Source: a virus. Taken from it: DNA of 64,000 bases. The position numbers and the translations under genes are program-made. Positions 5,238 to 12,657 of the stretch are shown here, piece by piece (within the stretch, counting starts at the first letter, position 1; each line of letters begins with the position of its first letter). The stretch covers positions 22,602 through 86,601 of the IMG/VR virus record IMGVR_UViG_3300006076_000003; one strand, 5' to 3'. The notes below the pieces were generated by a model that searched no databases, was not told the origin of the DNA, and worked only from the letters and a program-made list of their open reading frames with translations.

Positions 5238-7324
5238 TATGCTTGCATAAAGTTATCTCCTATAATTAATTTAGTCTCTTGTTTATCAGGTCGTAGACTT
5301 GCGACCTCTTCTGCTGTTAATTTGTCACGGCTCATAGATTTTAATGCCATTAACATTGCTTCCTGCTCCCAAGCATCCAGTAAATCTTGTTTTCCTACTC
5401 GAAGCAATCCTTCCTGAAGCATTCCACATGCCCCATCATTATCGTGTATAAATATTGCTGACCCACCAAGTTCAGCAACATAATCTATTTTAGCTCTAAC
5501 AGCTACAGCATCATCTGCATGTGTTGCATTTGCTAAAGCTCCACTCATTTTAACTTTAGATTCAACATCTTGTTTATCGCCTCTTCCTTTGATTACTGAG
5601 ACTGCTGGCACATATTTACCATTGTTTAAGATAAATAGCAATGGCATATGTCTAACAATACTCATAGACTTTAGGTTGTCATAACCCAACTTTTCATTGA
5701 ACGATCTTCCTTCCTCATCACTTGAGATGTAGAATACCTTAGATTGGTATCCTTCTAAATAAGCAATTGATCTGGCTGGAAAACCATCCCTTGTCATGAT
5801 GTTTAACTCTGAGTACTCATTGTTATAAAATGAGTTCCCTATCTTGTTATACAGGTGGAATAATTCACCTGTATCTCCATATACTTCTTTAACAATCTTG
5901 AGATATACCTCCTCTGTTAGATTTATTTCCTCACTATGTGCTTCTAAGAAGTACTGTTCAGCCTTCTTAACAGCAGATTTAGGTGATACCCCAGCAGTAA
6001 TTGATTGTGATACTGCTTTCTTGATATCATCCCTTGTTGCTGATAGATTTGTTATTTTATTAAATGCTTTAGTAAGCTCCTTGTGTGGATCCATAACTGA
6101 TTTGTAGTCAAGTAGATTACATATTCTTAAAGCTTTACGCTCTTTACTAAGTCCAGCAGCAAACCTTATTGCTCCTGAGTTGGTGTAATCTGTGAACAGG
6201 TATGTTGCATTTGGTGTGCCACTTAAGTAATCATAATATGCTTGTACTACTCGCTTATGATAAAGCTCCTCTAAATAGCCATTAGCCGATTTTAAAAATT
6301 TGCTAATGTTTTTATCAACATCCTTTTCAAACTCTGCTATTGCATTGTTTGGGTTCAACCTTTTAAGAGTTGACATAATTACAAATACAATATATTTGTA
6401 ATCTAACTCATTTAATACTCTAGGCTTAAAACTCTCCCACATATATTTACCTATCTTTGTTTGTGGGTTTAATAAAGGATTTGGTGATGTATAATAAACC
6501 CTTCCCCTGTAATCATATGCTGTCTCTATAAACAAGGGAAAGTTTCCACTTTCTTGTTTATTTTTTAATTCTACCAATGCTTTAATATACCTTTTGTAAT
6601 TTTGTTTTAATTTGTCTAACCTATCTTTGATTAGCAATCTCCTTTCAAGATTGCTGTATTTTCTTGTTTTAGATAAAAATTTGCCTTCTTTAACAGCTAT
6701 ATATTCTTTGCTGGTCAGCAAATATTTATACAGCTTTTTAATCTCTACATCATTTACAAGACGATGTTGCATCTTGTTAGCATTTGCTAAAGTCTTTTTA
6801 GCAGCACTATTAAGTTTACGTGCTGGCATACCTGCTTTACCTGCTACTTTAGTTTTAGGCTTTTGTGGTGAAAATGTTACACCACTAGTAGCATCTTTAA
6901 GAGCTACTTCAATACTAGGGTCCCCAATAAACTTTTCAATCTTTTGGTACTGCTTGTTACGACTTCTATACACTTCAACTCTTTTATTTGGACCTACTTT
7001 CATATAAGCATTTAGCACTGCTGCTGCAATGCTTAACTTTGCATGTTCCCTCCAGTGAGGGTTGAAATCTCCTAAGCCTCTTGAGTTTAGCCTATAAGAC
7101 AGTGCAGCAACTGCGTTATGCAGTTCAGTTTCTCTTAGATTTTCTAAGAAAGATAGGATATCTTTCTTATAGCCTCCTTTGAAAAAGATATCATAGGCAG
7201 CTACCATTGCTGCCCATTTTTCGTCTTTACCTTCTAAAGTCTTTAGAACTTTTAAATCTTCAAGAGATTTTTTGCTTTCTTTTAATTCAATATACACTTT
7301 TCTATAGATTGTTTCAGTTTTCAT
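5237..7324 (-). CDS. Single-subunit T7-like DNA-dependent RNA polymerase
   Basis: A 695-aa polymerase, shorter than the 883 aa of T7. The landmarks are in order: the promoter-side YDYRGRVYYTSPNP block (D271-R275), motif A as FTDYTNSGAIRF with catalytic D379, motif B with R431-x3-K435 (TRDDIKKAVSQS, then ITAG) and motif C as IHDNDG with D628. Motif A reads D-x-T-N-S-G instead of T7's D-G-S-C-S-G, so it belongs to a divergent branch. The family transcribes phage genes from its own short promoters. The ATG at 7324 has TAGGAG ahead of it and a roughly 160-base structured leader (7359-7472). The gene follows two leftward genes with similar leaders. Confidence 0.9.
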   Translation of the reverse strand: MKTETIYRKVYIELKESKKSLEDLKVLKTLEGKDEKWAAMVAAYDIFFKGGYKKDILSFLENLRETELHNAVAALSYRLNSRGLGDFNPHWREHAKLSIAAAVLNAYMKVGPNKRVEVYRSRNKQYQKIEKFIGDPSIEVALKDATSGVTFSPQKPKTKVAGKAGMPARKLNSAAKKTLANANKMQHRLVNDVEIKKLYKYLLTSKEYIAVKEGKFLSKTRKYSNLERRLLIKDRLDKLKQNYKRYIKALVELKNKQESGNFPLFIETAYDYRGRVYYTSPNPLLNPQTKIGKYMWESFKPRVLNELDYKYIVFVIMSTLKRLNPNNAIAEFEKDVDKNISKFLKSANGYLEELYHKRVVQAYYDYLSGTPNATYLFTDYTNSGAIRFAAGLSKERKALRICNLLDYKSVMDPHKELTKAFNKITNLSATRDDIKKAVSQSITAGVSPKSAVKKAEQYFLEAHSEEINLTEEVYLKIVKEVYGDTGELFHLYNKIGNSFYNNEYSELNIMTRDGFPARSIAYLEGYQSKVFYISSDEEGRSFNEKLGYDNLKSMSIVRHMPLLFILNNGKYVPAVSVIKGRGDKQDVESKVKMSGALANATHADDAVAVRAKIDYVAELGGSAIFIHDNDGACGMLQEGLLRVGKQDLLDAWEQEAMLMALKSMSRDKLTAEEVASLRPDKQETKLIIGDNFMQA

Positions 7325-7358
7325 TTTGAACTCCTATAATTAATTTTTTTTTGTTCAA

Positions 7359-7472
7359 CGTACCTTTGTTTAAGCAGTTGGTCTGCTCTTGTTAACTAAC
7401 AACTAACCCACCATTAAGTACTCCATTGAGTACTTAAGGATGAGTGAACAGTTTATAGTCTTGTTCAGGACT
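7359..7472 (-). promoter_or_regulatory. Structured RNA leader of the RNA polymerase gene, copy A
   Basis: On the minus strand: stem AGTC / loop CTGAACAA / GACT (7457-7472); TGTTCA (7445-7450), which can pair with TGAACA of the loop; a perfect 10-bp hairpin TTAAGTACTC-AATG-GAGTACTTAA (7414-7437); the conserved TGGTGGGTTAGTT; hairpin AGCAG-ACCAA-CTGCT (7373-7387); and AAGGTACG (7359-7366). Copy B at 8029-8148 keeps this order with different but complementary stem bases. That is evidence for a functional RNA fold, possibly a translational or processing control of the polymerase. Confidence 0.75.
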
Positions 7473-7488
7473 AAGGCAGATCTTAGAG

Positions 7489-7998
7489 CTATTCAATCCT
7501 AAAATCTACCATGGGAACTTCTAATCCCTTAGCAGCTAATGCTGCTAAGGTTAATATTCCTTCTTTGGCAATCCCCTTCCTTTCATATTCCCTTATTTCA
7601 AGTGTTGTCTCTCTATCAATTATTTGTTGTACAAATTCTCTATATAATAGAGAGACTATTAAGTATTTGGATATATCCTCCTGTATCCTACTATACTTTG
7701 ATTCTACTTTAGTTTGTAGGACTATTTTATCTCTTTTAATCTCTAATAGGGAAATTGATATGTCTGCATACATGTCTTTATTATTAATTCCTGCTTTTGT
7801 GATTCTTTCCTCAGGAGCCTCTGACTCCCAACCAAATACTCTACGTTCTCCTTTTACCCATCCTTTACTTATAAGCCAATACTTAAATGTATGGTTATTC
7901 AAAACTTCAGACATTTCTGCGTACTCTTTGTATGCTTCTCTATTTGCAAGGCCACCTAATTTTTTGTGTCCGTAAAATTCAATTGTTAAAGTTTTCAT
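7489..7998 (-). CDS. Hypothetical protein, 169 aa
   Basis: Starts at 7998 behind AAGGAG and downstream of structured leader copy B. The N-terminal part (MKTLTIEFYGHKKLGGLANR) and NHTFKYWLISKGWVKGERR look like a compact alpha/beta fold. Residues about 85-145 are a long charged helix region (KRDKIVLQTKVESKYSRIQE), followed by a Leu/Ala-rich helix near the C-terminus (ILTLAALAAKGLEVP). No family is recognised. Co-location with the RNA polymerase and sharing of its leader type suggest co-regulation. Confidence 0.7.
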   Translation of the reverse strand: MKTLTIEFYGHKKLGGLANREAYKEYAEMSEVLNNHTFKYWLISKGWVKGERRVFGWESEAPEERITKAGINNKDMYADISISLLEIKRDKIVLQTKVESKYSRIQEDISKYLIVSLLYREFVQQIIDRETTLEIREYERKGIAKEGILTLAALAAKGLEVPMVDFRIE

Positions 7999-8028
7999 AA
8001 TGTTCTCCTTAAATTAATTTATTATGAG

Positions 8029-8148
8029 CGTACCTTTTTAAAAGAGTTGGTCTCTTTTCTATTGAACAATTAAACTAACTACCCACCATTAAACATTCCT
8101 AAGAATGTTTAAAGATAGGTAAGCAGTTTTACAACATGCTTAGGTTGT
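8029..8148 (-). promoter_or_regulatory. Structured RNA leader, copy B
   Basis: Minus strand: stem ACAAC / loop CTAAGCAT / GTTGT (8131-8148); TGCTTA (8120-8125), complementary to TAAGCA in the loop; 10-bp hairpin TTAAACATTC-TTAG-GAATGTTTAA (8089-8112); TGGTGGGTAGTTAGTT; hairpin AAAAGAG-ACCAA-CTCTTTT (8040-8058); then AAGGTACG (8029-8036). Every stem differs from copy A yet remains paired, whereas the single-stranded ACCAA, TGGTGGGT and AAGGTACG are unchanged. Confidence 0.75.
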
Positions 8149-8153
8149 TGTTT

Positions 8154-8495
8154 TTATTTTTGTTTTTCAATCTCCTTTTTTAATTTTGCTAGTTTAAGCT
8201 CTCTTCTGAGAGCTTCCTCTTCCTCACGAGCTGTCTTCTCTTCTTCGCTCTCCTCTAACAGAGTAGAGAACCACTCTGCTGAGTTTTTAATATGTGTTGG
8301 TGTATTACCAACAAACTCAATTGTTCTATAAGTAGCCTCTGCAGTCAATGCTGCAGTTTTAGAAATTGACGCAGTAGAGTAAACTACCGCATCGTTTAAG
8401 TCAGCTAAAGGAGTTAATCCTTTATCTGCACAATTAGACTCTACTGAGTCAACTAAATCTTCAATAAACCATTTTGCTTTTGTGAATACTTTCAT
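8154..8495 (-). CDS. Hypothetical helical protein, 113 aa
   Basis: AAAGGAG before the ATG at 8495 sets the start (MKVFTKAKWFIEDLVDSVES). The protein has an Ala/Thr/Ser-rich middle (VVYSTASISKTAALTAEATY) and a C-terminal highly charged helix from about residue 80 (EESEEEKTAREEEEALRREL), probably a coiled coil. The frame is open upstream to a GTG at 8666 through a C9 run (minus strand), which would add a hydrophobic N-terminus; I regard that as unlikely without a ribosome binding site. Function unknown. Confidence 0.7.
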   Translation of the reverse strand: MKVFTKAKWFIEDLVDSVESNCADKGLTPLADLNDAVVYSTASISKTAALTAEATYRTIEFVGNTPTHIKNSAEWFSTLLEESEEEKTAREEEEALRRELKLAKLKKEIEKQK

Positions 8496-8514
8496 TGTAT
8501 TCTCCTTTAAATAA

Positions 8515-8582
8515 ATTAGCAGTTTTACTACTTGCTTAGGTAAAATTAGGTACTTCAACCACCATAGGGGGGGGGTATCCCC
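8515..8582 (-). promoter_or_regulatory. Pseudoknot-type RNA leader, copy C, with G9 tract
   Basis: Minus strand, reading toward the gene: hairpin GGGG-ATA-CCCC (8572-8582) within a C9 run, TATGGTGGTTGAAGTACC, then stem TTTTAC / loop CTAAGCAAGTA / GTAAAA (8523-8545) and CTGCTAA (8516-8522), whose GCT can pair with AGC in the loop. The loop and TGGTGG segment recall copies A and B, but the order of parts differs and the stem sits right before the ribosome binding site. Confidence 0.5.
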
Positions 8583-8826
8583 ACTTGATTGGCGTTGGAT
8601 GCACCTAACTACACACCTCACTAAAAAGAAAGAAAAAACACCTATCACCAAACCTAAAAACTGCACACTGCAAACAATTTAACATCACATGCTAAAAAAT
8701 TTTTATTTTTATTACTACTACTATTATTATTAAGTTATAAAAAGAAATATATAAGTATTTAAAGAAAAGCCCCAGCGGCTCAGCTAAAAGGACGGGTGGG
8801 GTGTTAGGCAATTTTGTTATTGTTAT

Positions 8827-8834
8827 GCTATAAT
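8827..8834 (+). promoter_or_regulatory. Extended -10 promoter for the late operon
   Basis: GCTATAAT is preceded by AT to make TATGCTATAAT, an extended -10 (TGnTATAAT) about 30 bases before the zinc-ribbon gene and the terminase genes. No clear -35 is present, as expected for an extended -10 type. The same form recurs at 22495 and 35153. Confidence 0.55.
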
Positions 8835-8865
8835 CTACCAAAACTTAAAAATAGGCTTAAAAGTT

Positions 8866-9039
8866 ATGTTATATTATATAGACTTTTTTTGTTTGCACTG
8901 CAATTCAACAAACAAATGCATACTAAAAGACAACATTATAAAATGTCCTTTATGCAACAATGTTATATATGAAAAAGGAAAAAACAATGGCAGAAAAAAA
9001 GAAGAAAAAAGAACCCCAATATGGGACGCCAGCAAGTAG
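8866..9039 (+). CDS. Com-like zinc-ribbon protein overlapping the terminase small subunit gene
   Basis: A 57-codon frame from the ATG at 8866 to the TAG at 9037. It encodes FFCLHCN near residues 7-13 and IIKCPLCNNVIYEKG at about 29-43, a pair of CxxC knuckles in the layout of Mu Com-type zinc fingers (CxxC ... IKCPxC). The last 18 codons overlap the downstream terminase gene in another frame. The ribosome binding site is weak (AGG at -13). Com proteins act as RNA-binding translational regulators; here the position at the head of the late operon would suit that, but it is inference. Confidence 0.55.
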   Translation: MLYYIDFFCLHCNSTNKCILKDNIIKCPLCNNVIYEKGKNNGRKKEEKRTPIWDASK

Positions 9040-9865
9040 GCGTGAGAAATATGAAAACAGAATTAAAGAACAAGTTGCTTTATATAAGCCACAGATTAGT
9101 CAATTAGGTAAAGTAGCATTATCAGATAAACCTGTTGATGTTGAAGAATTACATAAAAGGTTCCCTCGTTATAAGAAGTTAATCAACCCTGAACATTCAC
9201 GTTTGCTAAATGAGTTTATGAAAGAAAAAGATTTCAATATACAAATGTTTATGGATGAACTTGTTTATTACCAAGATGTTATGGGAGAAACTAAAACAAG
9301 TATGAAGAACTATATACTTGCTGTAAGATATGTTAGCTTTCTCCCTGTTTATAAATACAATAAGACACAAACATTTAAACGTGTGTTTCCAAATAATCCT
9401 AATGTACGCAAGTGTGAAGCTTGGCTTGCTGAAGATGGTAATAAAAGAGAAGATTGTATAGATTGTAAATTTGTTTCTGCAGAGGCATCAAAATATTCTA
9501 ATTCACCACTTGTACAAAAATTAATTGCTTTAAGTATGATGCCACTTGACTATATGTTAATGGGTGATCGTATTAAAATGTTAAATGTCCTAACTAAAGA
9601 AGCAATGACTGCTAAAACAAGTAGAGATAGAATTGCTGCTGCTGATAAATTCTTAACACATACAAAAACTATTGAAACAAATAAAATTACTATGGAAGAT
9701 AAAACAGGTAAAGAAATACAAAACAGTTTGCAGTCTATATTAGAAGAGAAACTTGCTGAATCTGTTAAGATGCAAAAACAAATGTTAGCTCAAGGTATGG
9801 GTATTGATGAAGTACAGAAGTTAGGGATAGAAATAACAGATGCTGAGGTAATAGAAGATGAGTGA
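8987..9865 (+). CDS. Putative terminase small subunit
   Basis: AAAGGAAAAAACA before the ATG at 8987 selects MAEKKKKKEPQYGTPASRRE as the start, nine codons inside the longest frame. The 292-aa protein has a very basic N-terminus, a helical middle, one cluster of cysteines (KREDCIDCKF), and a C-terminal helix with Met/Gln/Glu. It ends overlapping the large terminase gene by eight bases. Position and coupling to the large subunit support the small-subunit role of recognising phage DNA for packaging; sequence motifs alone do not prove it. Confidence 0.65.
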   Translation: MAEKKKKKEPQYGTPASRREKYENRIKEQVALYKPQISQLGKVALSDKPVDVEELHKRFPRYKKLINPEHSRLLNEFMKEKDFNIQMFMDELVYYQDVMGETKTSMKNYILAVRYVSFLPVYKYNKTQTFKRVFPNNPNVRKCEAWLAEDGNKREDCIDCKFVSAEASKYSNSPLVQKLIALSMMPLDYMLMGDRIKMLNVLTKEAMTAKTSRDRIAAADKFLTHTKTIETNKITMEDKTGKEIQNSLQSILEEKLAESVKMQKQMLAQGMGIDEVQKLGIEITDAEVIEDE

Positions 9866-11576
9866 ATATGAATATGTGCCTACACCATTTGATGCACACT
9901 TAGCTTTAGAAACAATTGATTATTCATTCCCGAATTATACACCAAGTGATGATGCTTTAGAATTTTTTAATTTAATGCGATTAGTAGAAGGTAAAGACTT
10001 TGAATACAATACACCTTTATTCCACTACTTTATAATTGATGCTATTTTTGGTCATGTCAAAGCAGAGAACTTCCCATATTCTGATGAAGTTAAAAAAACA
10101 ATACACCTCAATCAACGCCGTATAGCAATTGTTGCTACACGGGGGGGAGCTAAGAGTTCTGTTGTTACAAAGTTCTTACCTCTATATCTTGCTATTAAAG
10201 GTAGAATGCCTAAGAATAAACAAAAGATAAGATTTGTTATTGGTATTGCTGCTTCTGCAGAAGGTGGTGCAAGAGTTATTAGTAAAGCATTAGGTGCTAT
10301 GATTAATGAGTCTGAGTTTTGTCAAGAGTACTTTGAATCAATTCGTATTACAGAGTCAGAAGTAGAGCTTGTTAGAAAAGGTAAAGGTAGTGCTAAAAAT
10401 AGAACATTCCTCATGAGAAACATGGGATGGGCTGGAGGAATACGTGGTATCAGGGATTCCTATGGTGAAAGACCTGATATGGCATTACTAGATGACATCA
10501 TTCCCAACTCTGCTGCTGCTCATTCTGAAACACAGATGGATCAACTAAATACTATCGTACAATCTGATATTTTAAATGCTTTAATTGGTGGTAACAAAGG
10601 TTATGTTATATCTGTTGCTACACCATTCACAGAAAATGATGTTGTCTGGAAAACATTAACAAGTGGTGTTTATACTCCTTTGATATTCCCCATTTGTGAA
10701 AAGATTGATGAACATATGACACCTGATGAAATTGTTAGTATATGGCCTGCTATGCACCCCCCTCAAGCAATTTATGAGCAATACATTGCTGCTAAAATGA
10801 GTGGTAACTTACAATCATTTATGCAAGAACGTATGTTACGTATCACAAGTGAAGAAGATAGATTAATACCAGAACATATGCTATCTTGGTATGACAATAG
10901 AAATTTAATACTAAAAAATATACACAATTTTACTGTTATCATTACAACAGACTTTACTGCAGGTAATACTAAAAAAGGTGATTATTCAGGTATTGCTGTT
11001 TGGGCTATAAATGTTAATGATGATAAATTTTTAGTAGATTTGTTTTTACAAAAATGTACTATACAAGAACAATATGATGCTTTGTTTAATTTTGTACAAA
11101 AGTGGGGTACTGCTGGTACTACATTAGAAGTTGGTGTTGAGATAGATGGGCAACAACAATTAAACATTAATAGACTTGAAGCAATGATGATAGAGCGTAA
11201 TGTATGGTTTAGATTTGCAAGACAAAAAGGTAAACCTGCTTCACAAACTGGTATTAGAACAAGTGGTATGAAAAATAAGTTAGAAAGATTAAGAGCAACT
11301 ATACCAGATTTTGAAATGCATAGGATAAAGTTCCCAAGAGAATTACAAGATACAGCAGAAATGAAAGAATTATTGAGTGAAATTCGTAAAACAAATACAT
11401 CAATTATAACAAGTGTACATGATGATGGTTTAGATCTAATATCACAATTAATGTTAATTGATTATCCTAAAGCAAGTACTTCTATAAGTAGTCCTGATAC
11501 AATAGAAGGTTGGGACATTGACTCACTATCAAATGAAAATGATGAGGAGTATAGTAGAAGTTCAGTAATATTTTGA
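9858..11576 (+). CDS. Terminase large subunit (packaging ATPase/nuclease)
   Basis: A 572-aa packaging motor. The P-loop is IVATRGGAKSS with K99, followed by a FVIGIAASAEGGARVI segment and the Walker B strand DMALLDDII (D212, D213). The C-terminal nuclease begins with ITTDFTAG, where D365 is the likely first metal ligand. The protein pumps DNA into the prohead and cuts it. The layout resembles podovirus large terminases. A run of seven G residues (10141-10147) encodes the P-loop Arg-Gly-Gly, unusual in such AT-rich DNA. The start overlaps the small subunit gene. Confidence 0.9.
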   Translation: MSEYEYVPTPFDAHLALETIDYSFPNYTPSDDALEFFNLMRLVEGKDFEYNTPLFHYFIIDAIFGHVKAENFPYSDEVKKTIHLNQRRIAIVATRGGAKSSVVTKFLPLYLAIKGRMPKNKQKIRFVIGIAASAEGGARVISKALGAMINESEFCQEYFESIRITESEVELVRKGKGSAKNRTFLMRNMGWAGGIRGIRDSYGERPDMALLDDIIPNSAAAHSETQMDQLNTIVQSDILNALIGGNKGYVISVATPFTENDVVWKTLTSGVYTPLIFPICEKIDEHMTPDEIVSIWPAMHPPQAIYEQYIAAKMSGNLQSFMQERMLRITSEEDRLIPEHMLSWYDNRNLILKNIHNFTVIITTDFTAGNTKKGDYSGIAVWAINVNDDKFLVDLFLQKCTIQEQYDALFNFVQKWGTAGTTLEVGVEIDGQQQLNINRLEAMMIERNVWFRFARQKGKPASQTGIRTSGMKNKLERLRATIPDFEMHRIKFPRELQDTAEMKELLSEIRKTNTSIITSVHDDGLDLISQLMLIDYPKASTSISSPDTIEGWDIDSLSNENDEEYSRSSVIF

Positions 11577-11632
11577 TAATCCTAAAAATTTTTGTATAAT
11601 AGCTCTAAACTAATATGTTGGAGTTATGATTA
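11577..11632 (+). promoter_or_regulatory. Promoter with TTGATA and TATAAT
   Basis: TTGATA at about 11573-11578, a 16-base spacer and TATAAT at 11595-11600 form a good sigma70-type promoter in the short gap after the terminase gene. It would drive the adaptor and fibre genes. Confidence 0.55.
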
Positions 11633-12259
11633 ATGACATTAAATGAATTAATTACAATTCTTAAGAAATCTGAGTTAAAACAGCTTTCAATTGTGGACGA
11701 TAATGAAGCAATTGTTGGTTTGATTAATTTAGGTTTAATAGAGTTGTATAAACGTTTTCCTATAAAAACAAGAGAATTTTTAATTACTCCAGACGGTACA
11801 ACAACTACATTTACATTACCTGCTGATTGTATGTGGATTCTACAAGCATTTAGAGAGGCAGATAGTAATGAAAATAAACCAATAAATTTACCCATTAATG
11901 ATGATGAAAATCCTTTAAGTATTAATACTATTAGTTGGAATGAGGTTCAAATACCTTTAGCTGTTAAAGATGTAACAATTAGTATAATATACTCAGCAGC
12001 ACCAGTGCTATTTGTGTATGATGCCAATGACAATAGTTACTTAGATATTGAAATACCTTTACCAATGCAAATGATTGAGCCTTTGGTAGAATTTGTTGGT
12101 TATAAAGCAAATGCTACTGTATCAGATCCAACAAATATGGAAGATGATGTAAGATATAGAAGATTTGAAGCAAGCTGTGAAAGAGTTACATTGTTTAGTA
12201 TGTATAACACACAAGGACTTCAATTAACAAATAAATTCTACAATAGGGGATTTGCATAA
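11633..12259 (+). CDS. Head-tail adaptor-like protein
   Basis: A 208-aa protein starting MTLNELITILKKSELKQLSI. An N-terminal helical part with LINLGLIELYKRFPIKTREF, then beta-type sequence with FTLPADCMWILQAFREAD and a C-terminal helical MIEPLVEFVGYKAN...RRFEASCERV region, match the scheme of podovirus adaptor proteins (DUF6682-like) that dock below the portal ring. It lies two genes after the terminase and before the tail fibres. The assignment comes from this pattern and the position. Confidence 0.65.
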   Translation: MTLNELITILKKSELKQLSIVDDNEAIVGLINLGLIELYKRFPIKTREFLITPDGTTTTFTLPADCMWILQAFREADSNENKPINLPINDDENPLSINTISWNEVQIPLAVKDVTISIIYSAAPVLFVYDANDNSYLDIEIPLPMQMIEPLVEFVGYKANATVSDPTNMEDDVRYRRFEASCERVTLFSMYNTQGLQLTNKFYNRGFA

Positions 12260-12657
12260 TGTATGCTTCAAGTTTAAATGCTAATGGCTTGCTTAGTAAA
12301 GAAATGCGTGATTTAGAGTCTAAGTATGATGTTATTAAAGCTGTTAAAGATAAATTACCAGATATTGATAAAATTAACTCTGAAGATATCGATGGGTTAA
12401 TAAATTCTTTAAATGATGCTAAAGACTTTACAGGTATTAATGTTGTTGCTGGTGATTCAGCTTCATTTGATCCTGATACTAAAACAATTACAGTTCCTAC
12501 TATTAAAGGTGATACTGGGCCTCAAGGACAAGCTGGTATAAATGGTAAAGATGGGATTGATGGTAGAAATGGCCTTGATGGTAAAACACCAATAATTGCC
12601 TTCAGTTATAATGCCACTACTGGTGATTTAGAATATGAGGTAACAGGATATGAATAA
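12259..12657 (+). CDS. Collagen-like tail fibre connector, 132 aa
   Basis: After a helical N-terminus the protein contains about eight Gly-X-Y triplets (GDTGPQGQAGINGKDGIDGR, then NGLDGK) at residues about 93-118, a short collagen-like triple helix often used in phage fibres. It ends in a beta-type IIAFSYNATTGDLEYEV tail. Its first and last bases overlap the neighbouring genes (TAATG type). A trimeric tail-fibre or adhesin segment is the likely role. Confidence 0.75.
   Translation: MYASSLNANGLLSKEMRDLESKYDVIKAVKDKLPDIDKINSEDIDGLINSLNDAKDFTGINVVAGDSASFDPDTKTITVPTIKGDTGPQGQAGINGKDGIDGRNGLDGKTPIIAFSYNATTGDLEYEVTGYE

Larger units (their letters stand above)
8496..8865. other. Divergent intergenic region between early and late blocks
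   Basis: This 370-base region separates the leftward early genes from the rightward late block. It contains the copy C leader (8515-8582), a G9 run (8567-8575), very AT-rich DNA at 8690-8765 that should hold the leftward promoter, a GC-rich patch at 8769-8802 with CCCC/GGGG complementarity, and the rightward -10 box at 8829. No further gene is visible. Confidence 0.6.
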
